From Diospyros lotus (Eukaryota; Streptophyta; Magnoliopsida; Ericales; Ebenaceae), in NCBI RefSeq assembly GCF_014633365.1, contig NC_068341.1:6696001-6760000 (forward strand): a DNA stretch of 64,000 bases, read 5' to 3'. The first letter of the stretch is position 1. Every line of letters begins with the position of its first letter. Positions 35,685-47,000 of this stretch are shown in pieces. The position numbers were made by a program, and so were the translations under genes. The notes beneath the pieces are model-generated. The model made no database searches. It was given only the letters and a program-made list of their open reading frames with translations, and was not told where the DNA came from.

Positions 35685-37180
35685 TCGGCAGCATAATCAT
35701 ACGTTATTTTCGTCCATATATATGGCTATGAATATGTTGCTTAATTCTCCTTCATCACATCATTTTTCGCCCTGCAATACAATACAATGAATCCTTCCTT
35801 CTTCAAAGTTCTTCAGCTAGCGGCATTCAATTTAGTCTTTAATTAATTGCATTATTAATATATATATATATATATCGATCATTTGATTATGTAAGGAAAA
35901 TGGTATCCTATCATATATATATATATAGTGTTTAATCGTACAAAAAATTACTACAAGAATGATGTACTTAGTAATGATAGCTTTAAGAATCTTAATATAT
36001 TATTATTATAATCTCTATTATTTCATAATTAGTGTAAATAATTATATATTTTTCTCAATACATTTAGTTAAAAATTGAATCGAAAACTAAACTTTTTTAT
36101 ACCTAAACTAAATTGAACCAAATTTAAGAAAAACTAAAAAGTAATCAAATTTGTCCCAATCCATGGATATACATACATACATACAATCATGGATTGGTGG
36201 AAGCCAGACAATTTTACTACTTTTTTTTTTTTTTTTCTTTTTCTAGATTGGACCCGTGTCACCCGACAATTATAAACTTAGTTCAAAGGTTGACTTCTAA
36301 ATAGTTGAAAATCTTGAATCACATTCACATGATGATTTGATTCTTGCACGTGATTATGGCAAATTGTTTGTTTGCTGCAGTTGTTCTTCTTTCATATAGA
36401 TGCTGCTGCTGCTGCTGCTGTGTGAACGTTATTGGGTTTATATATTTTGTTGAGGTTAATAATTGAATGGATATAGTTATAATATATTTCTAATTTTTTC
36501 AAATCTGACAAAATAAAAAGATCATTTACAGAAAGTACTTCTTATAATTTACAAATCACCCTGACTTGTTGAATAAAATATTTATAAAAAATTCATATAA
36601 TTCTATAAAACTTTAGATTAAGAGATGTCCGTCTATGATAATTTTTGAGTTAAAAAGAAATATTTTTGTATTTATATTAAACTTGAGGGGTGCGAGTGTG
36701 TAATTTACAAAAAAAAAAGAAAAAAAGAGCACCCCTTTGAAACAGGCAACACGTGTAACTTTACGAGGTTCTGACCCGGCTGCACCTGCACCTGCACGAA
36801 CCCGTCATAGCTGAGGGTGAGGGACCCGATGCCGCACACTCGTCCATATTCCTTCACATGATTGGAAAAAGTTATATGGTTGCAATACACCGCGAAGCAT
36901 GGAATCTTGGCTCATCCGTTTCGGAATTTGAAAACGCTCCTCGCTAAAGAAAGAAAGAGAGACGTTATGAATGTTTTTAACCTTTTTTTTTTTTTTTCCT
37001 TTCTTTCTATAGAGAGGAAGTGAGTATCGTAACGACGATTAAATTATTTTATTTGGTCGGTTTTAAAATTTCTTCTTCAATCTGTCTGTCTGTCTCCATT
37101 CATTTAATGCTTGAACTAAGACCAGTCATCAGTCTTCGCTTCGCGATACACAAGAAAAAGAGACCCCCCTCCCTCTCTGT
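35685..37180. other. intergenic region upstream of TRM gene
   Basis: No convincing gene. It holds TA runs, a TGC repeat (36401-36420) and a GC-richer patch (36735-36860) that lacks a convincing ORF. The last part is the TRM promoter region. Confidence 0.45.
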
Positions 37181-39097
37181 AATCTATAGTACGCACATTG
37201 GAAGAAGAGAGACACAGAGAGAGAGACATTGGAGACGGCGTTGATTCCCAGCGGAAGCGGTTCATGTGAGTTTTCCTGATTTAGGTTTCGTTGCTTTGAT
37301 CTTCGTTTGAGAGTAGATTTGTGGCTTGGCTTTTCTTTCTTCTTTCTTGACATTTGAAACCAACAGTTTTTGTGGATTTTTGTTTTTTTTTTTTTTTTGT
37401 TTTTTATGTTATCGGATGAAGAGGAGATGCGCTTGTTGTCCGAGGATGGAGAGCTTTGAACTAGTTTAGTTTGTGTTGCTCCTGAGATAATGTGTGGAAG
37501 GATTTAGAAAGAAAATAGAAAATGTAGGGTAAAGTGAAGGAATCCAGATCTTAGAACGAGAAGGAGATAATTTGGTCTTCTGAAATTTATGCGTTCATGA
37601 TGTATGGACGGAGAGAGGGAGAACTTCTCCCTTCCTTCCAGTCCACTCTCTTTATGAGATCTCATCTTTCTGACAAAGCAGCTAATCTATACTATTTCTG
37701 ACTTTGAAAACTCTCATCTCAAGGTAAGGTAGGCAAGTTTCTCTTCATTGTTCGTGGTAATCCTGCTATAGTTCTTGTTGGTATTCCTAGTTCCCCTTTG
37801 TTCATGTTCCAGGACTGTGTTTCCTATATGTAGGCAGTCTTCCCTTTGTTTTTTTTTTTTTCTTTTTTTTTCGTTGGCAAAAAGGTTGCTTCCACAAATG
37901 TGGATGCGAAAAAAAAAAGAAAAAGAAGTCTGTACCATGCATACCCAAAACTTCCATTTGCTTTGATAACAAATTAGTAGTAAGAGCAAAATTGCCACAA
38001 TGGGACAAATCCTGTACAAAATAAAAGACAAATCTACTCCTAGCATGAGATTATCACAAAACCAAATAAAGGCTAAAGAATGGAACAAGCCTTCTCCGTG
38101 AGCCACTAGTGAATCGAGAATGTTTCCCTTATTATGAAGACTGAATTCTCAACACCCTGAAAATCTCACAAATTCCTTTTCGTCAACTTTGCCGCTAGAC
38201 TCCATACTTAATCGTCAAAGGTAAAAATGGAAACATGGGAAGTTGTCCACAAGCAAGAGGCCACTCTAAGATTACCTTTAGACCTCCTTAAGGACTTCTT
38301 AGGAAAGTTCACCCCTCCTTTTTACAAAGGGTCACACAAATCAAGCTTATAGAAAAAGTTCCTTCACTCAACGGACACCACATCCATGTGTTCTCATATT
38401 TCCCTGCACTTAGATAACTATGTGAGATGTCCTATAAAGTTAAGGAATCAACTTTCCAGTATTGAAGGTTTTGTTTGAACAAAAAAGATCAAACTGTGTT
38501 ACTCACTAACAGAGATGCTTTTGTCCTTCACTACACTAATAAGGAGGGAGCTAACTCATGTAACGACCTGTGACCTAGCAGTGTGCATTGATATCACTTA
38601 CCAGTGTGGTTTAAATATTAACCAGTGCATAATAGCAGTCAGCATCCATTCACTTAAGAAAAAGGTTCATTATGTTTTTTTTTTTTTTTCTCATTATGTT
38701 ACATGGACTTATATTTTAATTGTTACCACCAGGTTTAGTACCTTGCAAAGTGTATAAAAACCTTGTGGCATGACTTGGGTTATAATAGGATAAGAGAAGG
38801 TTATTGATAAAGATGATTGGTGAGCTAGCATCCATGTCGCTGACCCTATCTAGTGGAATTAAGGCTTGGTGTGTTGTTATGTTGTTGTTTATGCAAGGAA
38901 CAAAATAAGATTTAGACTTCATATTTTGGTGTTTGAGGTTTAGTAAAGAAGTTTGTATTTGAGAATCAGTGATTTAATTAGCTTATTTTATTTGATTAAA
39001 TACCTTTAAGATTGTAGTAAACTAGAATAGCATTTCTCTTCATTCTGGTTTTCTTCTCTTGTGAAACTAAAGTGCACTTGACTTTGTGGATGAGAAG
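37181..39097 (+). promoter_or_regulatory. 5' leader with probable leader intron of TRM gene
   Basis: A GA-rich leader at about 37195-37265 is followed by a good donor, CAT|GTGAGT, at 37266. A TTTAGGTTTCGTTG phrase follows, as in many plant leader introns. The ATG of the protein is 1.8 kb further on, after pyrimidine-rich acceptor-like sequence near 39045-39075. Transcription start and acceptor are inferred. Confidence 0.5.
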
Positions 39098-42000
39098 ATG
39101 GGAGGTGAGAAACAAAGTTCGAAAAGCAGAGGAGGTTATGTTGGTGGTTTCCTCCAGCTGTTTGACTGGAATGCAAAATCTCGGAAGAAGTTGTTCTCGA
39201 GCAAATCAGATTTACCTGGTACAAATAGAACTCCCTATGGCTAGCCAATTTTGTATGGCATTGCTACTAATGGGAATTTTAGTTGTTTTATTCTATGCAC
39301 AAAGTTTGCGTGTTTTTGACCTACTCATTATTGTAGAGCAATCAAAGCAGAAGAAACGGAGCGATGGGAATCTGCCAATGAACCGTTTTAATCTGGTGGG
39401 CATGCAGTTATTCTTTATATGTGATTTGATTTGATGCATTCATTTAACGTTAAGGCTCTTTATTTTTTGCTTTTATAGTTTTCTAAATTTTGCTCTTCTC
39501 CAGATTGATGAGGACGAACATATAGCAGGTTCAAGTATCAAAGGAAGTAGTGACTATAGTCGTGCTTCATCAGTGACTGATGAAGAAGGACATGGAACGA
39601 AGCCACCAAGTGTCATTGCTAGGCTTATGGGATTAGATTCCTTGCCGACGTCCAATCCCACTGATCCATTCTTTATCCCATTTTTTGATTCCCAATCTCT
39701 TCAGCATGGTCATTACCACAGGAGAACCCTCCAATTTCATGATGGTCATCAAACCATGCATTCTGGCAATTTGCCAAATAAGCTAGAGGTCCCAGTTAAG
39801 AAGGCAGTGGAGCCAAAACTTCAGAAAATGATTAGTTCACCAATTCAGAAGTTCCAATCTGAGGTTCTACCTCCTAAATCAGCTAAATCTATTCCAGTTA
39901 CTCATCACAAGCTTCTGTCTCCCATCAAAAGCCCTTGTTTTGTTCCACATAAGAATGCAGCTCATATAATGGAAGCAGCTGCTAAGATTATTGAACCAGG
40001 ACCTCCGGCTGTTACCAAGTCTAGGATGCCTCTACTAGGGACTTCTTCAGTTCACTTGAAAGTTAGGGACTTGAAAGAGAAATTGGATGCCTCTGACAAA
40101 TTTTCTGGTCCTGCTGAAGCTTTTAGTTTTAGAAGACCAGTTGAATCTAACCCTGCTAAGTTTCTAAAGGGGCAGGCTATGAATAAAAGCTGCAATCGAT
40201 CAGAAGAATGTTCTAGTGTAAAGGGTAAGGGGAAATCTGTTTCACTTGCACTCCAAGCAAAGGTCAATGTTCAAAAAAGAGAAGGCTTGAACACAAGTGG
40301 CTGCAGAAATTCATTTGGCCAGAAAGAACAGGGTGAGATCATGCCAAGCCAGCCATTTAAAAGTCAAACAAATAGCCAAAGAAGTACGCAGAAGAAACCT
40401 GCTGTACACAACACTTCCAGTGTACTCAGGCAGAATAATCAAAAACAGAACTGCTTAAATGGCAAAGAAAAGTTGCTCTCAAAATCATCAAACTCAAAAG
40501 GTAGGAAGAAGCTGTCTGGAGATTCTTCTTTAGCGCTACACAAGAACTCAAGTAGATTTGGAGGCAGCTCCAAAGTTGGTGCAAAGAAACTGAGGCCTGA
40601 GGTAGCTGATAAAATGGAAGTTTCAGATTCCAGCATACAAAATATTTCCCGCAAGAAACGGTCTATAGATGGGAACTTTCACCTAGACAAAAATCTGGCT
40701 ACTGATAGGGTGCTGGTTAACAAAACTGAGAAACCAGTACAACCTGATGCAGTTGTAGACATACACTTCAATGGGGCTGAAGATAGCAAGAGGAAAGGGA
40801 TTGATGTTATTTCTTTTACATTCACAGCTCCCATGACAAGATCAGCACCTTCCTTTGTGATCCCTAGATTGAGATCAGAGGAAAAGAATAAGTTTTCTGC
40901 AGAATGCGAAGGTGAAGTGTCTCTCAATAACACCAACAGTACAACAGGATCCTTTCAGCGATATAATGTGATAGGAGCTGATGCCTTGAGTACTCTGTTG
41001 GAGCAAAAGCTAAGGGAATTAACTCATGGAGCTGAGCCTTCCTGCTATAGACCTGGGATAGCTGGTAATTCTGGTTTTAGTTTTCAGGAGTTGGAGCACA
41101 CTCCAAAAGCAGTACTGACTACACCAATTTCAAATAACAAAAAGAGCAAAGATGAGCTGTATGGTTCAAATTCTTCTGCAGTTAATCCATTGGGACACAT
41201 GACAAAACATAAGTTTCAGGTAATATTTCTCAATGCTTCCTGCCTTCCAATTTTCTTATATTTAAATTGTTTGCATCTCTTTTCTTTTCATTCTATCAGT
41301 TGAGTAGGTTGTTTGCCTTTTATCCATATCAATCTACACCTCAATTAAAAGATTGAGTAGATACCTGTGTGTGTGTGTTTGAGAGTGTGTGAGAAAGAGA
41401 GAGAAGAGGGGGGGGGGGGGGGGGGTGTAATGCATTCAACAAGAACCACCATAAGGAAGGAAAAGAGAGAGGTATCCTCTCTCATCAACCCCCCAAAAAA
41501 AAGGAAGGCAAAGAGAATATGGAGCCCTAAGACTTGATTCGTCTTTGTACCCAACCTTATCCTTGCTAGAGAAATATTGTTTCCATAACTCAAATCATGA
41601 CCTTGCAGTCACAAAAGAGCAACCTTACGGCAAATATATCATATGACTGAAAAAAGGAAAAATCCTTCAAACACATTTCTGCCGTCATACAGACAAGCCT
41701 ATCTTTCATAAAAGAGGTTTAAGTCTTTTACTTATGTCCAGATAGCACAACCAAGTGCTTTCTCATGTTCAATTTATATATGGGAGAGCAACTCCTGCTT
41801 GTTTTCATTTAGTACCGTCTTTCATGTTGTATATGCTTTTGCAGTGGTGAGATCGTTTACTTTTTAAAGCTCTCAGAACATGGTCAGGATTGTATACATC
41901 TTAGATTATGAAATTAGCTTGCAACTTACTGCTTTTTGCCAGCAACTCTTTTGTTCTTACACAGAACGGAAAAAGGCTGATGGTGACTCTTTTTTTCATA

Positions 42001-42971
42001 ATGCTCTTGCTAGCATATTTATACTGGACTTCTTTCAGTAGTAATTCATGCGTGGCCACATTTTCAGGTAAGAGAAGTAATGGATGACTGTGGCGGCGAT
42101 GAGTTGCTCCGACATCCAAGTCCAATCTCTGTTCTTGAACCTTCCTTTTCAACAGAAAGTTGCAACTCGTCAGAGAGTGCGTATAGTAACAGTACTGAAG
42201 GTAATCGCAGTGCATCTTTTAGCCTATTGTTTTATGTATTTTGCCTCCAAAGGAGATCAGTTTGGTTATGGGAAATTCTGATATACCTGGCATGTAATTC
42301 CAGGCAACAAGCAGTGCTCATCTAGTCAAGCTCAAGAAGTGCTTGGTGTGAATTCTTCAAAGAAGTCCCATTTAGTGGACACTGATGCAGATTTATCAGA
42401 CTCGGCTTCTTCAACGTCTGCTAGAGCTATTGCTAGAAGAAATGGAAGTGCCTTATCCATGGCTGGTTTTCTGGGGTCAACCAGATGGGAACTGGATTAT
42501 GTGAAGGCAATAATGTTTAATGTGGACTGGATGTTTAAGAGCTTTACCTTGGGGCAGGCCAGGGAGACCATTAACCCTCGCCTCTTTGATCAGCTCGAAA
42601 GTAGAAAGGAATTCTCGGAAAGTGAAGGAGAAGAGCCTAAGCTGAGGCGAAAGCTTTTGTTTGATTGTGTGAGTGAATGCATGGACTTGAGATACAGGCC
42701 TTGTGCGAATGGAGGATGCAGGATATGGGCAAAGGGGTTGTCAACCCTGAGAAGGAAAGAGTGGTTAGCTGAAGAAGTATACAAGGAGATTTCAGGATGG
42801 AGCAGCATTGGGGGCTGTTTGGTAGATGATGTTGTGGGGAGCGATATGGCCAGCCGCCATGGAAAGTGGCTCGACTTTGAAGTCGAAGCATTTGAACTGG
42901 GAGTGGAGATTGGGGGTCAGATGCTTGAGTCTTTGGTTAGTGAACTGGTTGCTGATATTTTGCTGCTTTAA
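39098..42971 (+). CDS. TON1-recruiting-motif (TRM) like protein with DUF4378 domain
   Basis: Five coding exons, 39098-39218, 39337-39395, 39504-41219, 42068-42200 and 42304-42971, join in phase (2,697 bp, 898 residues). Residues 15-32 read YVGGFLQLFDWNAKSRKK, the usual N-terminus of this group. PSVIARLMGLDSLP (near residue 90) is the VARLMGL-type motif. The C-terminus is a DUF4378 domain: WELDYVKAIMFNVDWMF, KLLFDCVSECMD, and GKWLDFEVEAFELGVEIGG. TRM/LONGIFOLIA proteins bring the TON1-TRM-PP2A complex to cortical microtubules, steering the preprophase band and cell shape; length and layout suggest the TRM6/7/8 group, from memory. The large exon 3 is Ser/Lys-rich and probably disordered. Its 3' end faces the AMSH3 gene. 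Confidence 0.88.
41370..41430 (+). repeat. GT, GA and poly-G low-complexity tract in TRM intron 3
   Basis: GTGTGTGTG, then GAGAAAGAGAGAG, then an uninterrupted G run of about 20 (41408-41427). A spot where sequencing length may be unreliable. Confidence 0.8.
41530..41635 (-). mobile_element. Au-like SINE remnant in TRM intron 3
   Basis: The minus strand shows a degenerate B-box region, GGTCATGATTTGAGTTATGG (41585-41604), followed by the Au-SINE-like phrases AAGGATAAGGTTGGGTACAAA. It closely matches the better copy at 57238-57385. The tail is eroded and no target duplication was identified. Confidence 0.55.
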
Positions 42972-44074
42972 TCCTATGAACATAATTTTGTTTCACCTCC
43001 TAGATAAAATTTTCGTAGATGCCCTTGTATTTTTGGATGTTTATGTTGTCCATAACAGTATCTCGTTATACAGTTTCTTTTTTGTGGTATTTGAGCATGT
43101 TCCTGAGGATCGATCATATGATCAGCAAAATCCTATTATGTAGTCGGAGCTTTCACTGGGTTTTTTTTTTTTTTTTTTAGGTTTTTTGGGTGTGAAACCA
43201 ATGTTCGAATGCACATGGTTTGATGCTCTCGCATAAAGGTCGAATTCCAAATACGAATGAATTTTACGTGCCTGTGAAAATGCAGAAGGTATCTTATCTT
43301 TTTTTTTTTTTTTTTTTCATTTTTGTTAAAAATTCTAGTTTTAGTTTGAGATGGAGGGTACATGATTTTTCATGGTTATGAAACCTTACAGAAAATTTGG
43401 TCTTAAGAAGGTGAATTCATTGATTGAGCTTGTCGTACTATTTTTATTTTCAGAATTTGGTTTGTCGGATGCAGGACCCCACCACATTTCAGAAAAATAT
43501 AGTAAAAAGTGAAATATCTCCAATACGATGATCCTATTATTCCTACCTTATTCTCTACATTCACTATTTTCCAGGACATTTCACTATTTTCCAGGACTCC
43601 ATCACGCAAGAAAATAAATGGTCAACTGTTTCCCCCACTGAAGAGAAAATATGATAAAACATTTGAAAACAAAAACAAGCAATCAAATGCCATTTTCTAT
43701 GTTATTAAAATAGTGAAATTTCAAGAAAAGACAAATGAGGACCAAACCAGTCAGTAAAACTGAAAACGTACTTCTGCTCATTTTGGAAGTAAAACAGAAA
43801 ATTGGAAGTAAAACTGAAAACTGGGATTGAATTCACACAAACTATTTTCTTTGCTCCAGCTATGGAAATGTCCCCCCCCCCCCGCGGGAGAGAGAGGAGA
43901 GGGGGCAGTAAAATGCGAAAGGTTCTTTCCCTCAAATTCTCTACTCACAAATCTGGGAATGGGAGAATTTACAATATAACCCTCGGATGAAACTACTGGC
44001 TGTGTACCCCTGTTCCAACAGTACTTTACTTTAAATACCTCTCTTTTTTAAGGAATATTAATGCAAACGTAGCC
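42972..44074. other. 3' intergenic region between convergent TRM and AMSH3 genes
   Basis: Tail-to-tail spacer of 1.1 kb that must hold both 3' UTRs. It has three homopolymer runs (43160-43178 T, 43299-43318 T, 43873-43883 C) and a tandem pair TCACTATTTTCCAGGAC at 43561-43596. No gene seen. Confidence 0.5.
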
Positions 44075-47000
44075 TTACCGCAGATCTACAACCTCAAACC
44101 TCAACTTGGGGTTCATATAAACATGGGAACAGTGCTCATAGATTGGACTTCCATCCTCGGGCTCCTCATGAGGATGAAATCCGCGCTGTTGACAATTTCG
44201 AATAACTGAAACACCTCCAGGGTCGGACAGGTGGAATATGCCATGCGGACTGTCAATGGAAACAAAGGTCACATAAAAATGAAGATTATGCAATCAGAAA
44301 AGAAAAAAAAATTCAAGATTCAAGCTCATGGAGTTGAAGATGCCACTGAAAGTATGTATAACACTCCTATTAATGTATCCAGAAAAGGTTTCACCCCCCC
44401 TGGACACATGGGATTTAGTTGGTTTCTTTCTTGATAAGAGTACAAATCCAGAGGGGTTCAAGATATATTCTACTTCTTCTACATAACAACACCTTTTATA
44501 TTCATAACTTGTGTCATTTACAAGATGAAATAAAATAAGCAGAAAATGAGAATTAGATGAGGTGTGGGAAGGAAACAAGCCCAATCAGTATAAGTCGTGT
44601 ATTTGTCTGGTATGTATTTTGTGTTCCTAGTCTGCCAGATTGGAAAATGATTTTTTTTTTCCTGGTGAAATGCCGGCAGACTTTGTTTTTGGGTACTCCA
44701 GGAATCCTTCTTTGACCTTTTGTTTTTTGTTTTTTTTTTTTTTTTTTTTTTTTGGGGGGGGGGGGGGTGTTGTATTAGAATCTGATGTAAATAACAAAAA
44801 GTAGGAATTCAAAATTTTCATCATCCACACACTTGTAGGACATTTATGCTCACATATATAAGTAGAGAGAGAAATACATGGGAGAGGATAGAGCTTTACC
44901 TGGATGCGTCAGTGGGAGCCATAACAATTGCGATTGCTTCTGGCAACATGATCTAGAAAAAGATAATCATTTAGAAGTGGATTACAACTACAATAAAGTA
45001 GAATAATGAAAGGAACAAGCGAATAAGTACAACAGTAAAAGGGTCAAAAAGTGAAATTTACAAACTGAGCTAATTCTCAGGGAGCAAAACAGTCATTCCA
45101 AATGTTACAAATTTTTGTTTGGCAAGAAGTTTATATTTCGGAACTTTACTCAACAAAACCAATTTGAACAGCACCAACTCCATTTGTCTAAACTTTAGAA
45201 TGCAATTCTTTTTATTTTAATAATTTTAAAAGTGAAATTTACAAAATTTCAAAAATTAAGAAATCAGAGTCACGTAATCTGGATTTGTCTTTACAGTAGT
45301 GCACTGGAGAAGCACGAGACTACAAATTATTCACAAACATACTATAATACGCACCAACACACCCACTTTGAATATTGTGAGGTAGAATTTAAGCATAAAT
45401 AACAGTCCTTAGAATTTAGCAACATCAGAAGCCAACAAGCAGACCCACCAGTCAAGCTATTAGCATCTTCAAACCACAAATGCAGCTACTAAAGATCAGG
45501 AAAACCCCACCCACATGGATCCTCTAAGGGTAGAAGGTCAAATTTATCAATTTCAAATTTAATTCTAGACTGCACAAGAAGAGAATGGTAGAAGGAACCC
45601 CACCCCCAATTGTTTGAACAGCTCTCTCCAAGAGTTGCAGCTGAATATTTTGTCCCTGTCCGAGATGATGGATAGGGGCAGCCCATGTATCTTCACCACA
45701 GAATCTAACAGCAACCTTGGTACCTTGGGGGCCATGCTTATGAAATGGCCAAATTTAGTCAGTTTGTCGACTATCACTAACACAACACTCTTCCCTTCTG
45801 ATTTAGCCAGACCTTCCACAAAGTCTATAGATATTTGCTGCCATGCCTGATCCGGAACGTCCAGTGGCTGAAGCAGGCCTGGATACGGAACCCGCTCATG
45901 CTTGCAACGCTGACAAACCGGTCACTCCAGCACATATTTGGTTACGTCTCTTTTTTGTCCAGGCCAATAAAACAATTGCCTTACCTTGTGATCAGTAACA
46001 TTTAAGCCCGAACGACCTCCAATAGGTGAGTGGTCCAGGGACTGTAGGATCCTTCTTTTTAGCTGATCATCTTCTCCTATTACCAGCCACCCTTTGCACC
46101 TCAATAACCCGGATGACGAGGTATAACCATCTCGATTAGGGGACTGAGTTGCGAGTTGAGCCACAAGATCCTTTGCCCATGCAATTTGTTCATAACTTGC
46201 TGTGATCTCCTTCACCCAATCAGGGACCACGGCCGAGATAGCTTGGTAACTCCCTTGTTCCTCCTTCCTTGATAGTATATCTGCCACGGTGTTTTCTTTC
46301 CCTTTTATGTATTATATGGTATAGTCCATCCCTAGCAGCTTAGTAACTCCTTTTCTCTGCAACTGAGTGTACAGCCTCTATTCCAACAGGAATTTGAAGC
46401 TCTCATGGTCAGTCTTGATCACAAACCGGTTCCCCCCCAGATAATATCTCCATTTGTGTACTGCCATTAACACTGCAATCAGTTCCTTGTCATAAATGCT
46501 TAGTCCCAAATGCTTTGGGGCGAAGGCTTGTCTAAGAAAAGCCAAGGGTCTTCCCTCTTGTGCCAGCACTGCACCACTCCCCGTTTCGCATGCATCCGTC
46601 TCCAAAATATAGGGCTAGTAAAATTAGGTAGGGCTAGTATAGGGGCTTGTGTCATGCCATTTTTTAATATGTGTGTTGAATTTTGACTTAGTAGCTGCTG
46701 ATGTGATTTAAAGAAGTCAAAATAAATTAGAATTATCCATAACTAATAAATTAACAAATATCTGATATTGTTTGTTAGTTATTTTGGCTGGATATTAAGC
46801 CATATTATTCTCCTTTTTATACTCATTTCAATTTACATTTTAGTTGTATAAATTGAAGTTTACGATTGAATAAAATATACGACTTTCGCTTTGATATTTT
46901 TTTCCTTTCCATTTTCTTCTTTTTTCATAAAATACCAACAAGTGGTATCAGAGCATTTTTCTTGAGGGATCTGTGAGTTGAGAGAAACAAAAAAAACCAT

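Noticed and set aside
36705..36890. GC-richer patch with a 61-codon minus-strand frame (SLTLSYDGFVQVQVQPG)
   Set aside because: No recognisable domain, splice context or neighbouring exons; a tandem CACCTG repeat explains part of it.
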